Source: Klebsiella pneumoniae
GTDB taxonomy: Bacteria; Pseudomonadota; Gammaproteobacteria; Ga0077536
Length of the DNA: 64,000 nucleotides
NCBI GenBank assembly: GCA_945862315.1
Contig: CAMAXW010000010.1
Coordinates: 1 to 64,000 of the forward strand
Reading direction: 5' to 3'
In this document: positions 8,844 through 17,721 of the stretch, one piece after another
How positions within the stretch are numbered: the stretch's first letter is position 1
How the letters are laid out: every line of letters starts with the position of its first letter
Program-made: the position numbers and the translations under genes
Notes under the pieces: model-generated
What the model was told of the DNA's origin: nothing
Database searches by the model: none
The model's input: the letters and a program-made list of their open reading frames with translations, nothing else

Positions 8844-9860
8844 TTAACGAAAAGCGGGGATGACCTCGGATGCCATCAACTCTAGGTGCTCGTCGGCCCA
8901 AGTCGGATGCAAGCCCGCCGGCACCGCCCAGGTGTACCAGCGCGTGGTGCCGGTCTGCGCCACGTAGTCTTTGATCATCTCAATGGCTTGTGCAGGCTCC
9001 ACGATGAAACAGCCTTTTTCTTCTAGCGCCGCGCGGTTGGCTTCTACCGGTTGGATAAACCCCATGCCGGCATCCTTAAACCATTTGGCGTAGCAGTTTT
9101 GCTGGTAGGCCAGATGGTCTTTGGCTTCGTGCCAGCGTTTTGTGGGGTCTTTAGAGACCTGTAACCACATATAGCCGCCCGCAATTTCGTGCTGATTGGG
9201 ATCTTTGCCTTGGTTTTTCACTTCGTCCCAAAAGAGCTTCGCAAACGGGCTGATGGGGCCGGTAGCGATATAGCCATAACCCACCCGCGCAGCACGGCGC
9301 ACCGCGACGTTGCTAAAGCCTGCAATCCACAGCTTGGGTTCTTTTTGCACCGGGCCGGGATACAGCGCGATGTCGTTGTAAGTGTAATGCTTACCCTTGA
9401 AAGTAAAACGCTCGCCGGCAAACAGGCGTTTGATGATTTCAATGCCTTCTTCCATGCGCTGCGCGCGTTCTTTGGGATCGACATTAAAGCCAATAAATTC
9501 TTCTACTTTGTAACCGATGCCCAGACCTAATTCCAAACGGCCGTTGGAAATAACATCCAGCGTGGCGGCGTCTTCCGCCACGCGCACCGGATCGTGAAGC
9601 GGCAACAACAGCACGCTAGTGCCAATGCGAATGCGCTGGGTGCGCGCAGCGATCGCACAGCCAATGGCGAGCATCGACGGGGAGTAACTGTCATCGCAGA
9701 AATGGTGCTCGGACAACCACACATCATCGAAACCCAGTTCTTCGGACCGCACGATTTGGTCGATCGTGGCCCGATAAATCTCCACGTTGCTGCGCGGCCA
9801 TTGGGGCGGATTGCGAAAGTCGTACCAAAGGCCAAAACTTAAGGGGCGGGTGGTATTCAT
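8844..9860 (-). CDS. LLM-class flavin/F420-dependent oxidoreductase
   Basis: 338 residues, TIM barrel. Family marks: EELGFDDVWLSEHHF, the RIRIGTSVLLLPLHDPVRVAEDAATLDVISNGRLELGLGIGY core, and PKLWIAGFSN. The long central insertion (residues about 130-165, FAGERFTFKGKHY) is typical of the alkanesulfonate/luciferase-like branch, in which both FMN- and F420-dependent enzymes occur. ATG 9860 has a GGA-type site upstream. It is not a close duplicate of the 300-residue LLM downstream. Its position in one direction with cofE-cofD-cofC-fbiC argues for F420 use; that is inference from context. Confidence 0.85.
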   Translation of the reverse strand: MNTTRPLSFGLWYDFRNPPQWPRSNVEIYRATIDQIVRSEELGFDDVWLSEHHFCDDSYSPSMLAIGCAIAARTQRIRIGTSVLLLPLHDPVRVAEDAATLDVISNGRLELGLGIGYKVEEFIGFNVDPKERAQRMEEGIEIIKRLFAGERFTFKGKHYTYNDIALYPGPVQKEPKLWIAGFSNVAVRRAARVGYGYIATGPISPFAKLFWDEVKNQGKDPNQHEIAGGYMWLQVSKDPTKRWHEAKDHLAYQQNCYAKWFKDAGMGFIQPVEANRAALEEKGCFIVEPAQAIEMIKDYVAQTGTTRWYTWAVPAGLHPTWADEHLELMASEVIPAFR

Positions 9861-9953
9861 AGAGCGGGTCCTGTCGTCAATTCAAGGTGTGCGGGGTTTA
9901 GGGGTGGCGGGCCGTTAACAGGGGCTGGTGCGCTGGTTTAACGAACCACCTAA

Positions 9954-11282
9954 TCAGCGACCTTCCGTCAACGAGGAAACATCAAACCGACGTTTGATCT
10001 GCTGCTTGCTCATGGAGGGGCTGGTCGTGGCTTTGTCGGCTCTGGAAATGGTGGACGTATTGCCCAGCGCGTCGATGGCAAAGGTGGCGGACCAGAGCGG
10101 AACGGAAGTCTCTAGCGCCCTTTCGGGGGTCGTGTTGTCGGGTGCCGGCCGGTAATAGACCACCCCAAACATGCGCCAGAGTTCGTCTTTGCGATTAAAG
10201 GCGAGTGCGATAGATGAACCCATCGTCTCGGCATCAAAGAAAAATATCTTGCGCGAATAAGGATGCCCCGACCATTTTGGCCGGCCTTCCACCACATAAC
10301 AGCGACGCACCTGCCAGCGGTCTAGCGGCGTGCGGCTTTGCGGCCCGGTAAACGTGGGTAATGGGGAGGCGCTGTCCACCACCGACAAGACGTCTTTTTC
10401 CCCGAGTAATTTCCAGTCGAAATCTAACACCCGACCGGAAAAGCCTTCAAAGTCGTCCATCGTCATGTCGGTGCCCATGTAGGCGTCGGCCCGCTCCTGC
10501 GATGAAAGTCGCCGTACGCGACGCTGCGAAGGCAAATAAGAGTTGACCTGATCCTCCTCCGTGGCCGCCAGCGGACGCTCCACCACAAACTTCGTACCCT
10601 TCACATCGAAGGGTTCCAGAAATTCCACATAATCTTTGTACAGCCGCGTGGTGGCGTCGTCGGCGTCTGCCCGATAGCCATTGCTCCCCAACCAAGCCAA
10701 GTGATTGAGGTATACGCGCTGGTAGTTCTGCACCACAAAACGTTCGATGTGGCCACCGCCCAAGATGCCCTCGTGCAGCGTGCCGCGCCCAGCCACGGGC
10801 GCAGGTTTGATGTAATTCATGGTGAGCTGATCGTTACGCCAGCCGAAATACTGCCAGCGATGGATTCGATCCCACGCCAGCATCAGCCCGGCCTGTTCCG
10901 GCGTGCTCGCCGCAATTTGTTGCGCAGAAAACGGCCGACCCGCCGTGAAATTTTCTAGCGAGCCGTCGGCTGCAATTTTTGCGGTGCCGGCAAATTGCTC
11001 CGTCGCCACGGTATAGCTTGGGTGTGGCAGAATTTGCGCGGTCGCTTGGATTTCCATTTTTACGTCGGGAAATTGGTATTCCTGCGCATAACCTGGCGGC
11101 AGCAGGCTGGCGATTAACGCGGCGTCCTGCGCACCCAGCGTGCGCCCAGCATCCGGCAGCACCACCGGTCCTGGTGCTGCGATCCACGCCAGTACTTCGT
11201 CGGTGGTGATGGCGGCGGCCGGGCCCACCAGCGCTATTAAGACGCTGCCCAAGGCGAGCTTTTTAACAGCAATATTGATCAT
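9954..11282 (-). CDS. DUF1329 family exported protein, copy 2
   Basis: 442 residues from ATG 11282 (AAGGTG six bases upstream), starting with a Sec signal peptide (Lys-Lys, then LALGSVLIALVGPAAA). The mature protein shows the DUF1329 pattern: TAGRPF, W-x-R-IHRWQYFG, a LEPFDVKGTKFVVERP segment, YLPSQRRVRRLSSQERADAYMG, and DDFEGFSGR. DUF1329 proteins have a LolA-like fold and are thought to act in the periplasm or outer membrane, often near lipid or hydrophobic-substrate catabolism genes; the biochemical role is not established. It is a paralogue of the gene directly upstream. The usual partner DUF1302 is not in the window. Confidence 0.88.
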   Translation of the reverse strand: MINIAVKKLALGSVLIALVGPAAAITTDEVLAWIAAPGPVVLPDAGRTLGAQDAALIASLLPPGYAQEYQFPDVKMEIQATAQILPHPSYTVATEQFAGTAKIAADGSLENFTAGRPFSAQQIAASTPEQAGLMLAWDRIHRWQYFGWRNDQLTMNYIKPAPVAGRGTLHEGILGGGHIERFVVQNYQRVYLNHLAWLGSNGYRADADDATTRLYKDYVEFLEPFDVKGTKFVVERPLAATEEDQVNSYLPSQRRVRRLSSQERADAYMGTDMTMDDFEGFSGRVLDFDWKLLGEKDVLSVVDSASPLPTFTGPQSRTPLDRWQVRRCYVVEGRPKWSGHPYSRKIFFFDAETMGSSIALAFNRKDELWRMFGVVYYRPAPDNTTPERALETSVPLWSATFAIDALGNTSTISRADKATTSPSMSKQQIKRRFDVSSLTEGR

Positions 11283-11327
11283 ATTTTGCACCTTATGAGC
11301 TTGATCTGGAGCGGGTGATTGCGACAC

Positions 11328-12662
11328 TCAGCGGCCTTCTGTGAGGCGCGACAGGCTAAAAGTCCGCTCAATTTCCCGGTCGGTCATGGTGGGGTATTCA
11401 CTGGCGCTCGTCGCCCGGGCAATGGTGGTGGTCTGATTACCCAGGTCCAGCGCGACGCTACCGCGCCAAGCGCCTAACGAAGTTTCGAGTGCCCGCGCGG
11501 CGGTGCTCGCATCCGGAATTGGCCGCTGATAATGCGTCATCAGCACCCGCCAGAGTTGGTCTTTACGATCGATCATCAGCGCGATGGCGGGCGTCCCAGT
11601 TTGCTCATCGATGAACAAGTACTTGGTGGCCATGGGGTGGCCTGCCCAGCGTGGGGTGAGCTCTACCACAAAACAATTGCGAACCTGCCAGCGGTCGATC
11701 GCCACATTGCTATGCCGTCCGCCGAAGCGCAGGGCTTTTTCCTGCGAATTGGACACATGCAGCAGCTGCTTTTGGCCGCGATAAGTCCATTGGTAATCCA
11801 TCACCCGACCCGAAAAGCCTTCAAAGTCGTCCAGCGTATAGTTAGAGCCCATGAAGTTGTCGGCGCGCTCTTTGGCCGATACCCGGCGTACCCGCCGCTG
11901 CGAAGGCAGATAGGTATTCACCTGATCGTCCTCGTTGGCATCCTCCGCGCGTTCAACCACAAAGGTCGTTCCGGCCACATCGAAGGGCTCGAGAAAAGAA
12001 ATGTAATCTTTGAAGTAGCGGTTCGCACTGTCGCTGGCATTCACGCGGTAGTTCTGCGCTGGCAGCATGGCGAGATGACTGAGATAAACCCGGTGAAAGG
12101 TTTGCACCAACGCACGCTCGGCGGTGCCACCGCCTTCCATGCCGCCCGCCCGTTCGCCGGGTTTATCGCCTTCGGTGGGTTGGACGTACACCATATCTAG
12201 CGCCTTCACGCGATAGCCGTAGTACTGCCAGCGATAGACGTGATTCCAAGCCGCCATCAGACCCGCGTCGGCCGGCGTCACATCGTCAAATTGAGCGGGG
12301 TCAAAGGGTTGCCCGGCGGTGTAATGGTCTAGCCCCCCGTCCGGCCGCAGCGTGGTTTTGCCCGCATTGGCCGCCGTGGCCTCCTGGAACACCGCTGGCC
12401 CTGGGTAATCGCCAGTCGCCTCAATGGTGAAAATGGTGTCCGCGTAATTGGCGTCGTCGAAATAGCCGGGCGGCAACAGCGCACGCAGACTTTCTAGATC
12501 GGCCTGCCGCACCACGCTACCAGCGGCGGGCAATTGGGCGGGTGTGCTCGCTAGCCACGCCTCTACTGCTGCTTTGTTAGGTTGCTCGGCGGTGGCAACC
12601 AAGGGTTGCCAAAATATCGCCATCGCGCCGATCACCGTTAAAAATCCACGCGTTTTCAGCAT
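11328..12662 (-). CDS. DUF1329 family exported protein, copy 1
   Basis: 444 residues from ATG 12662 with GGAG eight bases upstream; the frame is open to 12710 but the signal peptide (MLKTRGFLTVIGAMAIFWQPLVATA) starts at 12662. The same DUF1329 blocks as in the next gene are present: TAGQPFDPAQF, VYRWQYYGYR, LEPFDVAGTTFVVERA, YLPSQRRVRRVSAKERADNFMG, DDFEGFSGRV and a C-terminal LTEGR shared by both proteins. The 45-base gap and near-colinear similarity mark a tandem duplication with substantial divergence. It probably works in the envelope in uptake or handling of the hydrophobic substrate processed by the neighbouring enzymes (inference). Confidence 0.88.
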   Translation of the reverse strand: MLKTRGFLTVIGAMAIFWQPLVATAEQPNKAAVEAWLASTPAQLPAAGSVVRQADLESLRALLPPGYFDDANYADTIFTIEATGDYPGPAVFQEATAANAGKTTLRPDGGLDHYTAGQPFDPAQFDDVTPADAGLMAAWNHVYRWQYYGYRVKALDMVYVQPTEGDKPGERAGGMEGGGTAERALVQTFHRVYLSHLAMLPAQNYRVNASDSANRYFKDYISFLEPFDVAGTTFVVERAEDANEDDQVNTYLPSQRRVRRVSAKERADNFMGSNYTLDDFEGFSGRVMDYQWTYRGQKQLLHVSNSQEKALRFGGRHSNVAIDRWQVRNCFVVELTPRWAGHPMATKYLFIDEQTGTPAIALMIDRKDQLWRVLMTHYQRPIPDASTAARALETSLGAWRGSVALDLGNQTTTIARATSASEYPTMTDREIERTFSLSRLTEGR

Positions 12663-12731
12663 GCCAAGTACTCCGTCGTGATTATTTTGGGGGCGACCAC
12701 GGGCGTTCAATACGCCCGTGGTTCGTTAGCA

Positions 12732-13829
12732 CTAGGCGGCTTTATCGTGGAGCGACAAATTGACCCGCGGCATGACTTCTTGGGCCATCAGGCGCATCGA
12801 ATTTTTCATCCGCGCTTTGTCTTGCCAGTCATGGGCCGCGTACAGCAACGTGCCGAAGTGACCAACCTCTTCACGCAGCGCCAGCAATTTGCGCGCGACG
12901 GTTTCGGGGCTGCCATAAATAACGCACGAATCGCGCAAGCCCTGCGGTTCGAGCAACGCCGGATCGTCGCCGGGCTGCGCCACGAACGGCGCACGGTAGT
13001 TGGAGCGATCAAATATTTTAAAAAGATAATCGTAGTAATAGTCGTACGCGCCTTGGGCGGTCTTCACAAAACGCTCGGCCGCAGCGTCAGTGTCGTCCAC
13101 ATAGATGCTACGCGCCACCCGCCAGTTATCTGGATTAGGCACGAGGCCAGCCGCCTCCGCCGCACGCGCATAGGTGGGCCAATGCGTTTTAAGAGACCAA
13201 TTGGCGATGAAATTGGCGGACACCGGCAGGTAGCCCCGCGATCCCGCAAATTCTAGCGAACTCGAATTCGGGCTCATCGCGGAGATGGCGATCGGCGGAT
13301 GCGGTTGTTGCAGCGGCTTGGGCACATAGCCTAGTTTGATGTCGTGATGAGTCCAGTTTTTCATCTCGACGGTCCAGTACTTGCCATAAATCTGGTAGGG
13401 CGGCTCGGTACTCCACAGGGTTAGCATCTGGTCGAGCGCTTCTTTCATCATCTCCATGCGGTCTTTGTCCATCGTGCCAAAGAGCTCGAAGTCCGAGAGT
13501 AAACCGCCCGGCCCCACGCCCATGATGAAACGACCGTTAGAGAGGTGGTCGAACATCGCCGCCTGACCGGCGGTCACTGCCGGATGGTACTGCGGCAAGT
13601 TCATCACCCCGGTGGCGAGCTTGATTTGCTTAGTGCGCGCGATGAGGTTGGCGTGGAAAATAAGCGGCGAGGTAATTTGCTCTACTTTGGAGGAGTAATG
13701 CTCGCCCACCCAAGCCTCGCTATAGCCCAGTTCGTCGGCATGGATGACCGCCTCGGTGTCTTCTTCTAGCGTCTGGTGGTAGTCGCGATCGATGTGATGG
13801 AGCGGCATCATAAAATAGCCAAGCTGCAT
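12732..13829 (-). CDS. LLM-class oxidoreductase, long form
   Basis: 365 residues, luciferase-like family. Recognised by DELGYSEAWVGEHYSS, the TKQIKLATGVMNLPQYHP strand, AMFDHLSNGRFIMGVGPGGL, and IAISAMSPNSSSLEFAGSRGYLP. The N-terminus (LGYFMMPLHH) matches long-form LLM proteins often annotated as limonene-type monooxygenases or F420-dependent oxidoreductases. ATG 13829 has GGAGA upstream. It is the first LLM after the CoA transferase, separated from it by about 160 bases that contain a stem-loop. A hydride-transfer or monooxygenase step on a terpenoid- or steroid-like substrate is possible; neither substrate nor cofactor is visible. Confidence 0.85.
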   Translation of the reverse strand: MQLGYFMMPLHHIDRDYHQTLEEDTEAVIHADELGYSEAWVGEHYSSKVEQITSPLIFHANLIARTKQIKLATGVMNLPQYHPAVTAGQAAMFDHLSNGRFIMGVGPGGLLSDFELFGTMDKDRMEMMKEALDQMLTLWSTEPPYQIYGKYWTVEMKNWTHHDIKLGYVPKPLQQPHPPIAISAMSPNSSSLEFAGSRGYLPVSANFIANWSLKTHWPTYARAAEAAGLVPNPDNWRVARSIYVDDTDAAAERFVKTAQGAYDYYYDYLFKIFDRSNYRAPFVAQPGDDPALLEPQGLRDSCVIYGSPETVARKLLALREEVGHFGTLLYAAHDWQDKARMKNSMRLMAQEVMPRVNLSLHDKAA

Positions 13830-13930
13830 GGCGAGTCTCCGTAATAGTTAAGTAAGCTGGCCTTAAGGCTAAGAGCCGCAGGCGCGAAGTTCAAGGTATA
13901 CGCCCAATGGCTGCGCTGCGCGTGCCTATT

Positions 13931-13946
13931 GGCGCTAAAAAGCGCC
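13931..13946. other. Stem-loop between the CoA transferase and LLM genes
   Basis: GGCGCT-AAAA-AGCGCC forms a perfect 6-bp stem with a 4-base loop, inside a larger imperfect repeat (CCAAT ... ATTGG, about 13905-13932). On the minus strand it is not followed by a T run, so it is more likely a processing or attenuation site within the long transcript than a strong terminator. Confidence 0.4.
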
Positions 13947-13989
13947 TAGCCCGCCCCTCAGGTGGGGGATAGATGGCTAAGCGCGATGC

Positions 13990-15201
13990 CTAGGTGTCTG
14001 GATTGCTATGCAGCACGCCGGCCACCCGGAGCGCCTCGATGCGTGCGGCGTCATAGCCCAGCACCTCACTGAGCACCTCGTCGTTGTGTTGTCCCACAAA
14101 CGCAGTTTCCAAGGGAATGTTGTTCGGGAAACCCGAAAAGCGCAGGGGCATCCCCGGCACGCTGAAGTCGCCGAGCTTGGGATCGTGGACCTGGCGCACC
14201 GTGCCACGCTCGATCATGTGGGGATGATTGACCACCTCAGCCACCGTTAGCACCGGTGCACAGGGCACGCGATGTTCTTGCAGCAAGGCCAGTACGGCCT
14301 CATCGGAGGGGAGAGAATCCACCCAACCTTGGATGATCGCCACCACCGCCGGCACTTGGGTGCAGCGTTTTTGGTTGGTGTTGTAGCGCTCGTCGGTCAC
14401 CAAGTCTGGGCGGCCCATGGCCGCGCACAGGCTTGCCCATTGGTGATCGAGGGCGATGATGCAGATGTGGTGGTCTTTGGCCTTAAACAGCCCCAGCGGG
14501 CACACCGCAAAGTGATGATGTCCGGCGCGTTTAGGCGAGGTGCCGGTCAGGCTGTACATCGCCACATTGAGTTCGTGGCAGTGAAAATAAGCATCCAGCA
14601 ACGAGATATCGAGATACTGTCCTTCACCGCTGCGCTCACGGTGGAGCAAGGCAAAGCCAATGGCGCAAGCCGCGTGCACCCCGGTATTAACGTCCCCCAA
14701 CCCCAGCATGGGCAGGCTGGGCGCGCCGTCCGGATCGCCAATCATGCCGGTCACACCGGCGTACGCTTGGGCGATGTAATCAAAGCCCGGCAGCGCTGCC
14801 AGCGGGCCTTGCTGACCCAACGCCGAAATAGAGCACATCACGGCGCGCGGGTTGATCGCGTGCACCTGCTCCCAGCCTATGCCCAAACGGGCCGCAACCC
14901 CGGGCGAGAAATTCTCGACCACCACATCCACTTGTTTGATGAGGTCGTGGATGATGGCTTGGCCAGCAGCACTTTTAAGATCCACGCAAATGCTTTTTTT
15001 GCCACGATTTTGCTGCACGTAGTACGACGTGCGGCCGTCCATTTTTACCGGCAGTACGCGCGACATATCGCCCCCCGGGGGCAACTCCACTTTAATGATA
15101 TCCGCGCCCATTTCGGCCATCAGACGGGTGGTCGTGGGGCCTGCCAGCGCGTGGGTGAAATCCAGCACTTTATAGCCATCGAGGATGTGTTTAGGGGGCA
15201 T
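13990..15201 (-). CDS. Family III (CaiB/BaiF) CoA transferase
   Basis: 403 residues. The N-terminus (GYKVLDFTHALAGPTTTRLMAEMGADIIKVE) and NRGKKSICVDLKS are typical of formyl-CoA transferase-like family III enzymes, which swap CoA between acyl-CoA esters and free acids through an enzyme-bound anhydride. The catalytic Asp is D170 in GLGDVNTGVHA, aligned with the family's Asp near 169. ATG 15201 has GGAG nine bases upstream. It lies 41 bases after fbiC, so F420 synthesis and CoA activation of a carboxylic acid appear co-expressed. The acid is unknown. Confidence 0.92.
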   Translation of the reverse strand: MPPKHILDGYKVLDFTHALAGPTTTRLMAEMGADIIKVELPPGGDMSRVLPVKMDGRTSYYVQQNRGKKSICVDLKSAAGQAIIHDLIKQVDVVVENFSPGVAARLGIGWEQVHAINPRAVMCSISALGQQGPLAALPGFDYIAQAYAGVTGMIGDPDGAPSLPMLGLGDVNTGVHAACAIGFALLHRERSGEGQYLDISLLDAYFHCHELNVAMYSLTGTSPKRAGHHHFAVCPLGLFKAKDHHICIIALDHQWASLCAAMGRPDLVTDERYNTNQKRCTQVPAVVAIIQGWVDSLPSDEAVLALLQEHRVPCAPVLTVAEVVNHPHMIERGTVRQVHDPKLGDFSVPGMPLRFSGFPNNIPLETAFVGQHNDEVLSEVLGYDAARIEALRVAGVLHSNPDT

Positions 15202-15242
15202 AAAGCTAGACTCCGTTGCTGCAATCGGGCCCGTGAAGGATT

Positions 15243-17690
15243 TCAGTCCGCTTGGGATCGCACGAGTTCGCGGCGCTCCGCACGTTCGTACTTCAAGGCC
15301 GGGGTGTTGATGATGTCGGTCAATTCGGGCGCGTTAAGGGCAACCGCGATGCGTTCTGCGCTCACCTCGCCATAGGCGGTGCCACGCTGCCGGGGCACGC
15401 GGCCAGCCGCCGCCACCATCGCCAGCATTTCTTCGGGGCTGGTTTCTTGCCCATGCGCCGCGCCGGCTGCGCGGGTAATGCTTTCGTTCATCAGCGTGCC
15501 GCCTAGGTCGTTCACGCCCGCCGCCAAACACGCCACCACGCCTTGATGTCCCATTTTGACCCACGAGGCCTGAATGTTGGTAATCACCGGATTGAGCGCC
15601 AGTCGGGCGACCGCGTGCATCAGGATGGCTTCACGGAAAGTGGGTCCCTGACGGGCGCGGCCCTTGAGGTACAAGGGCGCCTCCATGTGCACGAAAGGCA
15701 ACGGCACAAACTCGGTAAAGCCGCCAGTTTCTTCTTGCAAAGCCCGCACGCGCAGCAAATGGCGCGCCCAATTTTCGTAGCGATCGACGTGCCCGTACAT
15801 AATGGTGGCCGTGGTGCGAAAACCCACTGCGTGGGCCGTGCGCATGACTTCCAACCACTGCGCCGTGTTGATTTTATCTGGGCAGAGGATGCGTCGGACT
15901 TCGTCGTCGAGGACTTCAGCGGCCGTTCCTGGCAGCGTGCCCAAGCCCGCGGCTTTGAGTCGAATGAGAAATTCTTTGAGCGGCACACCCAAGGTGGCCG
16001 CACCCTGCCAGACTTCCAAAGGCGAGAAAGCGTGCACGTGGATATCGGGCTCTGCGGCTTTAACGGTCGCGAGGATGTCGAGGTAGGTCTGCCCGGTGTA
16101 CTGCGGATGAATGCCGCCCTGCATACAGACTTCTGTTGCGCCCCGCTGCCAAGCTTCGTTAACCCGCCGACTAATTTCTTCGGCGTCTAAATCGTAGGGC
16201 TTGCCGCGCAGATTCTCCGAGAGCTTGCCTTTGGAGAAAGCGCAGAACTGGCATTTGAAATAACACACGTTGGTGTAATTAATATTGCGGTTCACCACAT
16301 AGCTTACCGACTCGCCGACGCTCACCCGCCGCAGGGCGTCCGCGGCCTGACAAACATGGCTGAAGTCTTCGCCCCGGGCCGCAAATAACCGCGCGATGTC
16401 CGCTTCGAGCAGGCGTTCGCCGGCGGTAGCGCGGGCGCAAATCTCGCTCACCCAAGCCGACACCCGCTGCGGTGGCCGGCCGATTAGCGCGAGTTCTTCC
16501 GGATCAGGAATGGCCGCAACCCCAGGGCACCAAGCGTTGGTGCGCGGCAACCCGGCGCCGTCGATGGCTTGCAACACCGGCGTGCGAAAACGCGCATCCA
16601 GCCACTGCTCGCCCGCATGCGCGTAGGCGGGGTAGATGGTTAGCCGCTCATGTAAAAACTTGCCAGCTTGCGCCGTGGCCAAGGTTAAGTCGGTGAGGTG
16701 CGGCCAGGGTGCTTCGGGATTGACAAAATCGGGGGTCAGCGGCGACACCCCACCCCAGTCGTTAATACCCGCGGCGACCAGTTGGGGCAACACCCCAGGA
16801 CTTAAATTGGGGGGGGCCTGCACGCTCATTTGCGGGCCAAAAATAAGGCGGGTAACGGCGAGCGTCCACAGCATTTCGTTGAGATCGGGTTCCGGCGCAT
16901 TGGCCATGCGCGTGTCGGGCTTGGCACGGAAATTCTGAATGATGATTTCTTGAATGTGCCCGTACTGGGCGTGGATGCTGCGGATGGCCAGCAACGACTC
17001 CACGCGCTCTAGGCGGGTTTCGCCAATGCCAATCAGGATGCCGGTGGTGAAGGGCACTTTGGCCCGCCCCGCCGCCGCCAGCGTGGCGAGGCGCACCGCG
17101 GGAACTTTATCCGGCGACCCGTGATGGGGCTGGCCTTTTGCGGTGAGTCGCTCGGCAGCCGACTCCAGCATGATGCCCATGCTGGCCGATACCCCACGCA
17201 GCGTCGTCAGTTCTGCGGGGCTGAGCGTGCCGGGATTCAAATGCGGCAACAGGCCGGTTTGGGTAAAGACGGCTTCGGCGCACGCGGCAAGGTAATCGAG
17301 CGTCGAGGCGTAGCCCATTTTCTGCAAGGCATCGCGGGCCGTTTTATAGCGCGCTTCGGGGCGTTCACCCAGGGTGAACAACGCCTCTTTACAGCCCAAT
17401 TCCGCACCGGCCCGCGCCACCGCCAGCACTTGTTCGAGGGTCATGTAGGGCGCGCCAATGCGCTTGGGTGCTTTGGCGAACGTGCAGTAATGGCACACGT
17501 CGCGGCACAAGTGGGTGAGCGGAATAAAAATCTTTTTGGAGTAGGTCACCACATTGCCAAAGCCCTGATCGCGCAGCGTGCTCGCGGCGGCTAACAAGCT
17601 GGGCATATCGGTGGCACCAGCCAGCCCTATCGCTTCGGCATCGCTAAGATTCTGACCGGCACCAGCGCGGGCAATAAGGGCTTCAATCAT
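15243..17690 (-). CDS. fbiC: FO synthase, fused CofG-CofH (FbiC type)
   Basis: 815-residue bifunctional radical-SAM enzyme making the deazaflavin FO from tyrosine and 5-amino-6-(D-ribitylamino)uracil. Residues about 1-390 are the CofG half with cluster-binding C62, C66, C69 (CRDVCHYC); residues about 400-815 are the CofH half with C476, C480, C483 (CYFKCQFC). Other marks are GILIGIGET, NLSPGVLPQLVAAGINDWGGVSP-type CofG sequence and, in CofH, LPGTAAEVLDD and INTAQWL. I start at ATG 17690; the open frame upstream runs into cofC. The fused form is usual in actinobacteria and some other phyla, whereas archaea have separate genes. It follows cofC by 31 bases. Confidence 0.95.
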   Translation of the reverse strand: MIEALIARAGAGQNLSDAEAIGLAGATDMPSLLAAASTLRDQGFGNVVTYSKKIFIPLTHLCRDVCHYCTFAKAPKRIGAPYMTLEQVLAVARAGAELGCKEALFTLGERPEARYKTARDALQKMGYASTLDYLAACAEAVFTQTGLLPHLNPGTLSPAELTTLRGVSASMGIMLESAAERLTAKGQPHHGSPDKVPAVRLATLAAAGRAKVPFTTGILIGIGETRLERVESLLAIRSIHAQYGHIQEIIIQNFRAKPDTRMANAPEPDLNEMLWTLAVTRLIFGPQMSVQAPPNLSPGVLPQLVAAGINDWGGVSPLTPDFVNPEAPWPHLTDLTLATAQAGKFLHERLTIYPAYAHAGEQWLDARFRTPVLQAIDGAGLPRTNAWCPGVAAIPDPEELALIGRPPQRVSAWVSEICARATAGERLLEADIARLFAARGEDFSHVCQAADALRRVSVGESVSYVVNRNINYTNVCYFKCQFCAFSKGKLSENLRGKPYDLDAEEISRRVNEAWQRGATEVCMQGGIHPQYTGQTYLDILATVKAAEPDIHVHAFSPLEVWQGAATLGVPLKEFLIRLKAAGLGTLPGTAAEVLDDEVRRILCPDKINTAQWLEVMRTAHAVGFRTTATIMYGHVDRYENWARHLLRVRALQEETGGFTEFVPLPFVHMEAPLYLKGRARQGPTFREAILMHAVARLALNPVITNIQASWVKMGHQGVVACLAAGVNDLGGTLMNESITRAAGAAHGQETSPEEMLAMVAAAGRVPRQRGTAYGEVSAERIAVALNAPELTDIINTPALKYERAERRELVRSQAD

Positions 17691-17721
17691 TCTGGAATAT
17701 TTCCTTGCGCACGTGCCGGGC

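Noticed and set aside
14272-15375. Long open frame (about 367 codons) on the plus strand opposite the CoA transferase
   Set aside because: It is antisense to a gene with clear catalytic motifs, is His/Arg/Gln-rich and shows no family features; such frames arise from high GC content.
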